Shown: piece after piece, positions 1 through 7,452 of the stretch
Position numbering within the stretch: the stretch's first letter is position 1
Layout: the number at the start of each line of letters is the position of its first letter
Assembly: GCA_004376375.1 (NCBI GenBank)
Contig: SOJX01000110.1
Span: 1 to 44,313, forward strand
Direction: 5' to 3'
DNA: 44,313 bases
Source: Planctomycetota bacterium
Lineage (GTDB): Bacteria; Planctomycetota; E44-bin39
Position numbers and translations under genes: made by a program
Notes under the pieces: model-generated
The model's database searches: none
What the model saw: only the letters and a program-made list of their open reading frames with translations
What the model was told of the DNA's origin: nothing

Positions 1-94
1 GGTTTTGGGCGCTGGCCTGAAAGCCCCCCCCACCGTCCCCGCCTCCGGCGGCGCCGCCGACATGGACCTTTTCATCGCCAGGTTCAATCCTTAA
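1..94 (+). CDS. C-terminal end of an unidentified protein (partial)
   Basis: An open frame enters from the left edge and ends at a TAA at 92-94, giving about 30 residues that end ...DMDLFIARFNP. It is too short to assign. The frame has plausible codon use and converges with hisD, whose stop lies 15 bp further on. The start and most of the gene are outside the window. It could be a chance frame, so confidence is low. Confidence 0.4.
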   Translation, partial: VLGAGLKAPPTVPASGGAADMDLFIARFNP

Positions 95-109
95 CCGGCA
101 AACCGATTA

Positions 110-1381
110 TTATTCCTGATTACCTTTCGAACCGCGTGAACGTGCGGACGCTGCGTGTGCGGTCAGGCCTTCCAGTTCCGCGAAGGCCGCGGCGCCGGCT
201 GCGAGGTCGCCCACGTCGGCCCCGGCCTCAAACCAGCTTTGCGGGCGAAGAAAAGTAAGCGGACTCAGACCGCCTGAAAAGCGCGCAGTCCTTCCGGTCG
301 GAAGGGTGTGATTCGGGCCTGCCATGTAATCGCCGAACGGGACCGTAGCGTTATAGCCCATGAACATTGCGCCGTAGTTACTGACTTTCGCCTTGACAAT
401 ATCCGGCCTGGAAACCATGAGCAGCAGGTGCTCGGGCGCAAGCGTATCAACGACGGAGGCGCATTCATTCCAGTCGTCGAGGACAATGACGGACAAATTC
501 GATTCTTCAGCCGTAATATAATCCGGAAGATTCAAATCAGGCACAAGCCGCTTGACTTCGCCCGCAACGTCTTCCGCAAGTTTCACATTATCGGTAAGCA
601 GCCATGCGCGCGCATCCGGGTCGTGCTCGGCCTGCGCCAGCATGTCGAGCGCGACCCATTCCGGGTTCGCGCCGGAGTCGGCGATTATCGCGATTTCGCT
701 CGGACCTGCAAGCATATCGATTCCGACGATTCCCTGCAACTGCCGCTTGGCCTCGGTCACGTAAGCGTTGCCCGGCCCCACCACCATGTCGACGGACTTG
801 ATCGTTTCAGTACCCAGCGCGAGCGCGGCTATCGCCTGCGCGCCGCCGACCCGGTAAAACCGGTTTGCACCTGCGAGCTTTCCGGCAAAGACAACCTCGT
901 CAGGCATCCCCGGCGAAGCGACTGCAATGTCGCCAACGCCGGCGGCCTTCGCCGTTAACACGGTCATGAGAGCCGTCGACGGCAGAGGGTAACGCCCGCC
1001 GGGAACGTAACAGCCCGCGCTCTCGACCGGCCTGTAATCCAGCCCGACCGACCAGCCGCCTTTGTCCAGGACGACGGGGCTTATCGATTCCATCACCGCG
1101 TCGGCGAAGGCCCGGATGTTCACCGCCGCCTGCTCGATAACTTTTTTCGATTCGGCGGATACACGTTTCTCAGCCGCAGCAACTTCTTCTTCGGTAAGCA
1201 TAAAACCGGTTGATACGTCGTCGCCGAAGCGCAGCGACACTTCGCGGAGCGCTTCATCTCCCCGGTCGCGGACTTCGTCTATTACCCCGGCAACGGTCCG
1301 GGTTATCCTGTCGCCATCCGCCGATGTTGAGGATTCCGCGAGCTTTTCAACCGCTTCCCTGCCCAGGTATATTTTTATCAT
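110..1381 (-). CDS. hisD: Histidinol dehydrogenase
   Basis: This 423-residue protein catalyses the last two steps of histidine synthesis, the NAD-dependent oxidation of L-histidinol to L-histidine in the cytoplasm. The family signature IDMLAGPSEIAIIAD is present. The zinc-site region LAQAEHDPDA, the catalytic Glu-His pair in LAPEHLLLM, the FGDYMAGPNHTLPT segment and the C-terminal zinc His in EGLTAHAAS are all intact, and length is normal for the family. It is the last gene of the his operon. Its ATG overlaps the hisA/hisI stop by an ATGA quadruplet at 1378-1381, suggesting translational coupling. No clear terminator is visible between its stop and the left edge. Confidence 0.97.
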   Translation of the reverse strand: MIKIYLGREAVEKLAESSTSADGDRITRTVAGVIDEVRDRGDEALREVSLRFGDDVSTGFMLTEEEVAAAEKRVSAESKKVIEQAAVNIRAFADAVMESISPVVLDKGGWSVGLDYRPVESAGCYVPGGRYPLPSTALMTVLTAKAAGVGDIAVASPGMPDEVVFAGKLAGANRFYRVGGAQAIAALALGTETIKSVDMVVGPGNAYVTEAKRQLQGIVGIDMLAGPSEIAIIADSGANPEWVALDMLAQAEHDPDARAWLLTDNVKLAEDVAGEVKRLVPDLNLPDYITAEESNLSVIVLDDWNECASVVDTLAPEHLLLMVSRPDIVKAKVSNYGAMFMGYNATVPFGDYMAGPNHTLPTGRTARFSGGLSPLTFLRPQSWFEAGADVGDLAAGAAAFAELEGLTAHAASARSRGSKGNQE

Positions 1382-2343
1382 CTGTGCCTGCCTCCAAAAC
1401 AGCTGTAGTTTCCCTTATGGCATGCAACGCCTTTCTGCCTGACTGTAAAAAGCAGCGCATCCCGGTCGCAGTCGGTGCGGCATGAAACCAGTTCCTGAGT
1501 GTGCCCGGAAGTCAGGCCCTTTTCCCAGAGCTCTTTGCGGGAACGGCTGTAATAGACTCCTTTTCCTTTTCTCAATGCTTCTCGCAAAGAGTCGGGGGAA
1601 TTATATGCCAGCATCAGGACCTGTCCCGCCTCATCCTGCACGATTGTCGGAACCAGCGGACATCTTTCAAAATCGATGCTGCCGACAACCGATTCCACGA
1701 GGTCGAGCTTGCCCGTGTAAAGCGACATGCCGACCTGGACGTCCAGCCCGAGTTTCGATATCTCTATCACTTCTTCCGTCGCGGCCACACCTCCGGCAAC
1801 TGTGAGTTTATTCGGTAACTGCTCTTTCAGCTCTCTTAATGCATCGAGGTCCATTCCGCCCATGCCGCCTTCGTCTTCAACGAAGGTGACGAGAAACCCG
1901 CCGCAAAATTCCGCGAGCCGCTCAGCACGGTCGATTATCGTTTCGCCGGTCCCGCGCGTCCAACCCTTGTCGAGGACTTCGCCGCCGCGGTGGTCGAGGG
2001 CGACGATTATTCTCTCAGGCGGAAACTCTTTCAGCAGTCCCGGCTCGGCCGCGGTGCCGATAATAATCTGCGAAGCGCCGGCGCGGAGAACGTCCTGCCC
2101 GCGTTCCCTGTCCCGGATACCTCCGCCGACGCGGCAGTCCGCCACGCGGCAGATTCGGCTGATCAGTTCAAGGTTGTCGCCTTTCCCCAGCGCCGCATCG
2201 AGGTCGATTACCGCGACCTCGCCGTAGCGGTTGAACTCTGCGGCCAAGTCGACCGGGTCGCGCTCGGCCGTGAGCACGTGCTCCCTGCCCTGGCGAAGCT
2301 GAACGGCTTTCCCGTCGATAATATCTATACTCGGGATTATCAT
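1378..2343 (-). CDS. hisA/hisI: HisA-HisI fusion: ProFAR isomerase plus phosphoribosyl-AMP cyclohydrolase
   Basis: A 321-residue bifunctional protein. Residues 1 to about 225 are a (beta/alpha)8 HisA: IIPSIDIIDG near the start, VALDHRGGEVLDKGW and LTVAGGV carry the phosphate-binding and catalytic positions. Residues about 226-321 are a complete HisI: LMLAYNS, YYSRSRKELWEKG, TSGH, the metal-binding DCDRDALL and the zinc motif ACHKGNYSCF. The ATG at 2343 is preferred over an upstream frame extension to 2400 because the protein then begins directly with the HisA MIIPSID motif and overlaps the hisF stop as ATGA. The two activities are steps 3 and 4 of the pathway. HisI is more familiar fused to HisE, which is absent here. 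Confidence 0.95.
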   Translation of the reverse strand: MIIPSIDIIDGKAVQLRQGREHVLTAERDPVDLAAEFNRYGEVAVIDLDAALGKGDNLELISRICRVADCRVGGGIRDRERGQDVLRAGASQIIIGTAAEPGLLKEFPPERIIVALDHRGGEVLDKGWTRGTGETIIDRAERLAEFCGGFLVTFVEDEGGMGGMDLDALRELKEQLPNKLTVAGGVAATEEVIEISKLGLDVQVGMSLYTGKLDLVESVVGSIDFERCPLVPTIVQDEAGQVLMLAYNSPDSLREALRKGKGVYYSRSRKELWEKGLTSGHTQELVSCRTDCDRDALLFTVRQKGVACHKGNYSCFGGRHR

Positions 2344-3101
2344 AGTCTCACCTCGATGCCTTCTTTTCTTAGTTCTTCCTTCAAGGCGCGGACGGTCCAC
2401 GTCGCGTCATGGAAGATGCTCGCGGCAAGCGCTGCGTCCGCTTTTCCCGCAGTGAAAACTTCGACAAAACATTCGGGCCCGCCCGCACCACCTGAAGCGA
2501 TTATGGGAACGGGGAGCGTGTCCGAAAATGTTGACGTAAGCTCGAGGTCGAAACCTTCGAGCGTCCCGTCACGGTCCCACGAGGTCAGGAGGATTTCGCC
2601 CGCGCCCCGCTCGACAGCTTCCTTCGCCCATCCAAGCGCGTCGATACCCGTCGGTTTGCGGCCGCCGTGCGTAAGCACCTGCCAGCCGCCGCCGCCTTCC
2701 TTGCGCTTCGCATCCACGGCCAGGACGCAGCACTGGGAGCCGCACTCGCGCGCGATTTCTCCGACCAGTTCGGGCCGCTTGACCGCGGCCGTGTTTACCG
2801 AAATCTTGTCGGCTCCGCGCTCGAGAAGTTTTTTTACGTGCTCGATACTGGAAACGCCGCCGCCGACCGTAAACGGCATCATCAGGTTCGCAGCCACCCG
2901 CTCGACGACCTCCATCATGGTTTCCCGGCCCTCGTTGGTGGCGGAGATATCGAGAAAAACGAGCTCGTCCGCGCCCTGCTCCTGGTACAGCATCGCCTGC
3001 TCGACCGGGTCGCCGACGTCGCGGAGGCTCTGGAACTTGACGCCCTTCACGGTCCGCCCGTCCGTCACGTCGAGGCACGGGATAATCCGCTTACAGATCA
3101 T
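2340..3101 (-). CDS. hisF: Imidazole glycerol phosphate synthase, cyclase subunit
   Basis: This 253-residue (beta/alpha)8 cyclase combines PRFAR with ammonia delivered by HisH to give imidazole glycerol phosphate and AICAR. The two catalytic aspartates are in IIPCLDVTDGRTVKG near the N-terminus and CVLAVDAKRKEGG in mid-protein, and the family motif VGGGVSS is present. Length is standard. The start overlaps the end of hisH by 11 bp. A strong Shine-Dalgarno, AAGGAGGT, lies 6 nt upstream of the ATG inside hisH, so initiation here is efficient even though it is embedded in the previous gene. Confidence 0.97.
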   Translation of the reverse strand: MICKRIIPCLDVTDGRTVKGVKFQSLRDVGDPVEQAMLYQEQGADELVFLDISATNEGRETMMEVVERVAANLMMPFTVGGGVSSIEHVKKLLERGADKISVNTAAVKRPELVGEIARECGSQCCVLAVDAKRKEGGGGWQVLTHGGRKPTGIDALGWAKEAVERGAGEILLTSWDRDGTLEGFDLELTSTFSDTLPVPIIASGGAGGPECFVEVFTAGKADAALAASIFHDATWTVRALKEELRKEGIEVRL

Positions 3102-3672
3102 CGAGCCACCTCCTTATCAGGCCGTGGCCGAACTCGCCGCTCTTTTCCGGGTGGAACTGGAACGCGAGTATGTTTTCCGATTTCACCGCCGCGCAAAATT
3201 GTCCGTGGTAGTCCGCATGATACAGCGTGACTTCATCGTCCTGTGGCGCGGCATAATACGAATTAACAAAGTAAACGTATCCGGATTCAAAACCCGAACC
3301 CGCTTTCGGCTCTATCCGGTTCCATCCGATCTGCGGTATCTTGCCTTCGCGGAAGCGGACAACCCCGCCTTTAATTATTCCAAGCCCGGGAGTCTCGGGC
3401 GATTCTTCGCTTGTCTCAAAAAGCACCTGTAATCCGACGCATATTCCCAGAAGCGGCACGCCCGACTTTACCAGCCCGACAAGCTTTTCCGTTATACCGG
3501 CACCGTCGAGATTATTCATCAGCGCACCGAACGAGCCCACGCCCGGCAGGGCCAGCGGATTTTCGCCGGACAACTCGTCGCCGCTTTCGACAAGGCTGTA
3601 CTCGACGCCCAGCCGCTTGAAGCAGCGCGTGATGCTGCCTATGTTGCCGCCGCAGTTGATAAGATCAAGCAT
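3091..3672 (-). CDS. hisH: Imidazole glycerol phosphate synthase, glutaminase subunit
   Basis: A 193-residue class I glutamine amidotransferase that hydrolyses glutamine and passes ammonia to HisF. The nucleophile Cys is in PLLGICVGLQVLF and the catalytic His-Glu pair in AFQFHPEKSGEFG, so the triad is complete. It is slightly shorter than many HisH proteins but has both ends. It overlaps hisB by 8 bp upstream and hisF by 11 bp downstream, as expected for subunits of one heterodimer made from one message. Confidence 0.96.
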   Translation of the reverse strand: MLDLINCGGNIGSITRCFKRLGVEYSLVESGDELSGENPLALPGVGSFGALMNNLDGAGITEKLVGLVKSGVPLLGICVGLQVLFETSEESPETPGLGIIKGGVVRFREGKIPQIGWNRIEPKAGSGFESGYVYFVNSYYAAPQDDEVTLYHADYHGQFCAAVKSENILAFQFHPEKSGEFGHGLIRRWLDDL

Positions 3673-4258
3673 CGATCTTTCCCTTCGTGGAGAGCGCGTC
3701 GCCCTCCCCCAGCGGTTTTATCGCCAAGCGCAGCGCACGGCCGAGCGCCTTGAAAACGGCTTCGAGTATGTGGTGGTCGCCGTCGCTGTAATGCGCGTTC
3801 ACGTGCACGGTCGCTTTCAGGCTGTCCGCGAACCCTTTCAGGAGATCGCGGAACAGGGCGGGGTCCGTGCCTGCGAGCGGCTCGCCCCCAAGCTCCACGT
3901 TCCAGACAAGGTTCGGCCGTCCACACAGGTCTAATGCCACCGTCGCCAGGCTGCCGTCCATCGGGTAGGTGAAAAATCCCGCACGCTGAATACCGTCGAA
4001 AGTTTCCAGCGCCTTTGTAACGGCCGACCCGAGCATGATCCCGCAATCCTCGACAAGGTGGTGCGGGTCGACCTCGATATCGCCGGCCGCCTTCATCTCG
4101 AGCCCGAACCGGCCGTGGCAGGCGAACGAATCCAGCATGTGCGTCATGAACGGGAGCGGCGTCTCGATATCCGTCCCCTGCGGCCCGTCGAGGCGGATAG
4201 TGACGCTGATATCCGTTTCCTTCGTTTCCCTGGATAACGATGCAGTTCTTTTTTTCAT
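3665..4258 (-). CDS. hisB: Imidazoleglycerol-phosphate dehydratase
   Basis: A 197-residue monofunctional dehydratase that converts imidazole glycerol phosphate to imidazole acetol phosphate with two manganese ions. Family histidine motifs are visible: FMTHMLDSFACHGRFG, DPHHLVEDCGI and DGDHHILEAVFKALGRAL. The glycine-rich turn after the first strand is slightly unusual (DGPQGTDIETPLPF). It lacks the N-terminal histidinol phosphatase domain found in enterobacterial HisB, so that activity must come from elsewhere, probably the HAD domain of the preceding gene. The ATG overlaps that gene's stop as ATGA at 4255-4258. Confidence 0.96.
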   Translation of the reverse strand: MKKRTASLSRETKETDISVTIRLDGPQGTDIETPLPFMTHMLDSFACHGRFGLEMKAAGDIEVDPHHLVEDCGIMLGSAVTKALETFDGIQRAGFFTYPMDGSLATVALDLCGRPNLVWNVELGGEPLAGTDPALFRDLLKGFADSLKATVHVNAHYSDGDHHILEAVFKALGRALRLAIKPLGEGDALSTKGKIDA

Positions 4259-5940
4259 AGCATAAACACCTTTCCGATGTCAGAGGGTGAGTCCAGCACC
4301 AGCGCGGCCCCCGCTTCGGCCAGGAGGGCGGCCTCCGTGTTCGTGGCCACGGCGATTGCATCGAGGCCTGCGCCGGCCGCCGATTTCATATCGTCAATCG
4401 AGTTGCCGACATATAATCCGCCCGCCAACCCGTGATTCTCAATAACTTTTTGCAGCACATCCGGCGCGGGCTTGGGCGGAAGACCGGGGGTATCGTCTTT
4501 GCAATACACTTTTTCGAAAACCGGGCCGAAAGTCCCGGCCCATAGCGGCTCGTACTCCGGGCGGGTCCTTCCCGTCGCGATAAACAGGCGGTAACGCTTT
4601 GCCAGTTTTTTCAGTAGATCGATTTTGATAAACAGATCTTCATTTTCACGCGCAAGCTCGAGGTACAGCGGCACACCTTCCCCGGCTATCTGCCCGCGGG
4701 TAACCGCAACACCACGCCTGCGAAGCAGCTCAACGGTCGCGTCCCAGTCGTCGTTGAAACCGCCTTCGGCGCGGAGATCGAGAAGCTCGGCGCGGTCCAG
4801 CGGTTTATCGCTGTGGCGTTTCACCAACTCTATAACGGTCGCGTCGAAACTCCGCGAAGTGTCGACCAGCGTGTCGTCGAGATCGAAAATCACGGCGTAC
4901 GAATCCCTGAATTCATCCAGGCACTGGAGTAGTTTATTATTTTCATCATCCGTGCCGATTGTAATCCGTATCATCCCCTCCATGCCGGGATACATCGAGC
5001 GGTCGCGGATGAGCACTCCGCGCTCTGCGCAGAAATCGCAGAGAGTCTTCGCGTCCCTGCCGACCTTCAGCAGGTAAAAGTTGCCCGCGCCGAAGTGCAC
5101 GCCGTATCCGCGTTCTTCGATTTCTTTCAGCAAAGGCCCGGCACGCCCGCGAAGCGCTTTCGCTTCGCCTCTGACTTCATCGGACCTTTCCATCAGGTTC
5201 ATCGCGATCTGCACCGAAGAAGCGTTCACGCTGTACGGCGCGCGGACGCGCATCATGTAGTTCAGCAGACCGGGATTGCCGGCAACGACTCCCAGCCGCA
5301 GACCGGGCATGGCCCACGCCTTCGAGAACGTTCGCAGAACAAGCAGGTTGTCAAGCTCGAGCGCGTAAGGCAGAGCGGTTGCCTCGTTATATTCGGCGTA
5401 AGCCTCATCGATGATGAAAAGCGTTTCAGGATATTTTTTGCACCAGCCGCGGAAAATGTCCGGATCGATTGTCGCCCCGGTCGGGTTTTCCGGTGATGCA
5501 AAAATCGCGAGCTTTACTCCTTTTTCCAGCTCCGTTTCGATCTTTTCGATATCAAACTGCAAATCCGCCGTAACCGGGACTTCTCTCAGTTCGGCGCCGA
5601 CCAGATTAAGATAATGTGGTATAAGCGCAAAAGTCGGGCTCGACGTGAGCGCTGCATCTTCGCACGGCTCGATGAAAGTGAACGCGGCGAGGAAAATCGC
5701 TTCCCCCGTGCCGTTTGTCAGCATCAGGTTTTCAACCGGAACTTTCAGGTGCGAAGAAAGTTTTTCCAGAAAATCGGTATACTCCGGGTAAACGCCGACC
5801 GCTTCCTGCGGCAGGCCGGACGCCGCCCACGGAAAACCGGTCGTGTTTTCGTTGAAGTCCAGGCGGACGCGGCCGCGCCTCCCCTCCAGCGGCGGTTTGT
5901 ACGCCTCGATCTCCCGGACAGTCTGCCTTGGTTTAATCAC
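4255..5940 (-). CDS. hisC: Histidinol-phosphate aminotransferase fused to a HAD phosphatase
   Basis: A 561-residue fusion. Residues 1 to about 345 form a class I/II PLP aminotransferase of the HisC family: SPENPTGATID, DEAYAEY, and the PLP lysine K207 in LRTFSKAWAMPG. Residues about 348-561 form a HAD-superfamily hydrolase: motif I FDLDDTLVDTS with D353/D355, motif II in FIATG, a Lys in GLPPKPAPD, and motif IV GNSIDDM. HisC makes L-histidinol phosphate, which the HAD domain could dephosphorylate to histidinol for HisD; this is inference from fusion and context. The start is GTG at 5940 with GGGAGAG just upstream. It is separated from hisG by a palindromic repeat. Confidence 0.95.
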   Translation of the reverse strand: MIKPRQTVREIEAYKPPLEGRRGRVRLDFNENTTGFPWAASGLPQEAVGVYPEYTDFLEKLSSHLKVPVENLMLTNGTGEAIFLAAFTFIEPCEDAALTSSPTFALIPHYLNLVGAELREVPVTADLQFDIEKIETELEKGVKLAIFASPENPTGATIDPDIFRGWCKKYPETLFIIDEAYAEYNEATALPYALELDNLLVLRTFSKAWAMPGLRLGVVAGNPGLLNYMMRVRAPYSVNASSVQIAMNLMERSDEVRGEAKALRGRAGPLLKEIEERGYGVHFGAGNFYLLKVGRDAKTLCDFCAERGVLIRDRSMYPGMEGMIRITIGTDDENNKLLQCLDEFRDSYAVIFDLDDTLVDTSRSFDATVIELVKRHSDKPLDRAELLDLRAEGGFNDDWDATVELLRRRGVAVTRGQIAGEGVPLYLELARENEDLFIKIDLLKKLAKRYRLFIATGRTRPEYEPLWAGTFGPVFEKVYCKDDTPGLPPKPAPDVLQKVIENHGLAGGLYVGNSIDDMKSAAGAGLDAIAVATNTEAALLAEAGAALVLDSPSDIGKVFML

Positions 5941-5977
5941 GTCAATCTCTCCCAGTCTTAATGTCTGTCGTACCGAT

Positions 5978-6053
5978 TGTAGGGGCGGCCCCCCGCGGCC
6001 GCCCGGAAAAACACCGGGTGTAAAACGGGCAGGCGCAGGGGCCTGCCCCTACA
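5978..6053. repeat. Palindromic intergenic repeat, TGTAGGGGC...GCCCCTACA family
   Basis: The ends TGTAGGGGC (5978-5986) and GCCCCTACA (6045-6053) are inverted, with further inverted GC-rich segments inside (for example GGGCAGGC/GCCTGCCC). The same ends recur at 7197-7230, 22306-22343 and 27487-27523. It occupies the hisG-hisC gap within the his operon, so it must be transcribed as a hairpin. There is no U-run, so it is unlikely to be an intrinsic terminator. Confidence 0.85.
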
Positions 6054-6064
6054 TAACGCCAAAA

Positions 6065-6925
6065 CTACCCGACAATTTTCTCCAGCCTGTATTCGAGGAT
6101 GTCGCGCGCCCCGGCCTCGATCAGCCGCGGTATCAGCTTCGGCACGTCCTTCACCGGAACGGCGATTTTAACGGCATACCCCTCCTCGTTGTGGAGCGGT
6201 GAGACCGTCGGCGCGCGCATGCACGGCAGGTCGGCAACCAGCTTCTCAAAACACTCGTTCGACACGTTCATTTCCAGGAGCACCCGCTTGTCGGCATTAA
6301 GAGTTGCTTCCATAAGCATCTTAATCTCTTCGAGTTTTTTCTTTTTCCACGGGTCTTCGAGCGCCTCCCGGTTGCATATAAAGCGGGTCGTGGACTCCAG
6401 GATTTCGTCGATAACGGTCAGCCGGTTGAGCCTGAGGGTCTGGCCCGACGCCGTATTGTCGATAACCATGTCGGCATCCTCGGGCGGCAGCGCTTCCGTG
6501 GCGCCGTAGGTCCGCACGTGCGCGGCGTCCAGTCCTTTCTTCTTTATATATTCCCGCGCCAGACGCTCGTATTCTGACGCCACGATAAGCCGCTTCGAAA
6601 ACAGGTCGTCGGAACCGGCCAGGCCGTCCGGAACCGCGACGACGACTTTCACGGGATCGTACCCGAGGTCCAGAAGCTCGACAACGTCGGCCTGCGCTTC
6701 CACGACAAGGTCGTGGCCGGCAAAACCGCAGTCGTGCCGCCCGAACTCGACGAGCTTCGGCGCGTTCTGCGGCCTGAGCATCTTGAGCTCGATCTCCGGC
6801 TCGCCGCAGGTCGGGCGGTAGGAGCGCTCGCTGAGCTTGACTTCGAGACCGATGCGGTCAAGCAGCCTCAACACCTTCTCCTGGATGTGACCGTCGGGCA
6901 ACAACATCTTCAACTTGCTGGACAT
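6065..6925 (-). CDS. hisG: ATP phosphoribosyltransferase, long form
   Basis: A 286-residue enzyme for the first committed step, condensation of ATP and PRPP. The PRPP-binding stretch is in DMVIDNTASGQTLRLNRL. The final ~75 residues (after about 210) form the ACT-like domain of long HisG proteins, which mediates histidine feedback, so no HisZ partner is needed. The ATG at 6925 has AGGAG 7 nt upstream. It is the first structural gene of the operon, directly downstream of the leader attenuator, so both transcription and enzyme activity should respond to histidine. Confidence 0.96.
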   Translation of the reverse strand: MSSKLKMLLPDGHIQEKVLRLLDRIGLEVKLSERSYRPTCGEPEIELKMLRPQNAPKLVEFGRHDCGFAGHDLVVEAQADVVELLDLGYDPVKVVVAVPDGLAGSDDLFSKRLIVASEYERLAREYIKKKGLDAAHVRTYGATEALPPEDADMVIDNTASGQTLRLNRLTVIDEILESTTRFICNREALEDPWKKKKLEEIKMLMEATLNADKRVLLEMNVSNECFEKLVADLPCMRAPTVSPLHNEEGYAVKIAVPVKDVPKLIPRLIEAGARDILEYRLEKIVG

Positions 6926-6943
6926 GACTTGTCTCCTCGATGT

Positions 6944-6972
6944 AAAAAAGAAAAAGCCCGCTCGGAGCGGGC
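6944..6972 (-). terminator. his attenuator terminator
   Basis: On the minus strand a perfect 7-bp stem GCCCGCT/AGCGGGC (6956-6972) with a 3-nt loop is followed directly by TTTTTCTTTTTT (about 6944-6955). This is a strong intrinsic terminator placed 19 bp before the hisG start codon, where it would silence the operon unless prevented. Its 5' arm can instead pair with an upstream segment (see the attenuator entry). Confidence 0.9.
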
Positions 6973-7061
6973 CTTGCTTTGTTTATCTTTTTTCCTGCTC
7001 TGCCCGGACCGCTCCCTTACGCCACCTCGTGGCGATGTGCATGATGATGATGCGCGGTCCG
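6964..7061 (-). promoter_or_regulatory. his attenuator: alternative hairpins 1:2, 2:3 and 3:4
   Basis: Segment 1, CGGACCGC (7061-7054), is complementary to segment 2, GCGGTCCG (7012-7005). The overlapping segment GGAGCGG (7015-7009) is complementary to CCGCTCC (6970-6964), which is part of the terminator's 5' arm. Thus 1:2 allows the terminator and 2:3 prevents it. A further small hairpin CGCCAC-GAG-GTGGCG (7034-7020) covers the end of the leader peptide and may be a pause signal. The His codons lie between segments 1 and 2, so a ribosome stalled for want of His-tRNA would block 1:2 and free segment 2. A ribosome at the stop codon (7017-7019) would cover segment 2. Confidence 0.85.
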
Positions 7062-7073
7062 ATTACTTATCAC
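7017..7073 (-). CDS. hisL: Histidine-rich leader peptide of the his operon
   Basis: A GTG-started 18-codon frame encodes MISNRTAHHHHAHRHEVA, with six His in eight residues (CAT x5, CAC x1). GGAG lies 6 nt before the GTG. The stop codon sits 1 nt before attenuator segment 2, the geometry needed for ribosome-controlled attenuation. The product itself probably has no function; translation of its His codons senses charged His-tRNA. It lies between a good promoter and hisG. The chance of six clustered His codons in exactly this place is very low. Confidence 0.88.
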   Translation of the reverse strand: MISNRTAHHHHAHRHEVA

Positions 7074-7097
7074 GATATACTCCAATCCGAATAACCG

Positions 7098-7126
7098 AAT
7101 ATAACAGGTTTCCATTTCGGATTCAA
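7098..7126 (-). promoter_or_regulatory. Promoter of the his operon
   Basis: On the minus strand, TTGAAT (-35, 7126-7121), a 17-bp spacer, and TATATT (-10, 7103-7098) form a near-consensus sigma70-type promoter. Transcription would start near 7091, a few bases before the leader peptide's GGAG at 7083-7080. Position and quality agree with its role; experimental start-site data are lacking. Confidence 0.8.
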
Positions 7127-7163
7127 GGAAAAAATACTGCATCGAAACCCGGGACATGTAATG

Positions 7164-7254
7164 TTAGCGGCGCCGCTTGCGGCGCGTTTATTTTTATATG
7201 TAGGGGCACGGCGCGCCGTGCCCCTACATAACGCCGCGCAAGCCCGCCCGCTAA
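7164..7254. repeat. TTAGCGGC-type palindrome with a TGTAGGGGC palindrome nested inside
   Basis: The outer element has ends TTAGCGG (7164-7170) and CCGC-TAA (to 7254), with GCGCCGCTTGCGGCGCG in one arm and CGCCGCGCAAG in the other. Inside it sits a perfect 34-bp palindrome at 7197-7230 beginning TATGTAGGGGCACGGCG. A related outer element without insertion is at 41978-42062. This and the pair at 7359-7452 account for most of the gene-free stretch 7127-7530; 7255-7358 shows nothing recognisable. Confidence 0.85.
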
Positions 7255-7358
7255 ATGTGTAATTGCGTATCCTATTTTCGGGGCGTGCTGGCGTACCTTT
7301 ATATCATCCGAATGCAGTTGCGCGGCATGGTACCTGACCTAAATTACGGAATACATTA

Positions 7359-7452
7359 CCCGTGCCGCAAGCGGCACGGCTTCACGAATAAATTACATAA
7401 TTCACGCGGTTGCCTGGAATCTTTGTGAAGCCGCCGCGCTTGCGCGGCGGGT
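7359..7452. repeat. REP-like pair of inverted hairpins (BIME-like)
   Basis: Two hairpins face each other: CCGTGCCGC-AA-GCGGCACGG followed by CTTCAC, then about 35 bp, then GTGAAG followed by CCGCCGCG-CTTG-CGCGGCGGG. The conserved GTGAAG foot beside each hairpin resembles the conserved tetranucleotide at REP elements. An equivalent pair is at 22439-22507. It lies upstream of the end of the 7531-8043 gene. Confidence 0.8.

Noticed and set aside
1990..3432. Long plus-strand open frame across hisA and hisF
   Set aside because: Composition is low-complexity Ser/Arg/Pro, and the minus strand carries recognisable his genes.
5978..6053. Terminator or riboswitch between hisG and hisC
   Set aside because: It belongs to a dispersed palindrome family and lacks a U-run or aptamer-like conservation.
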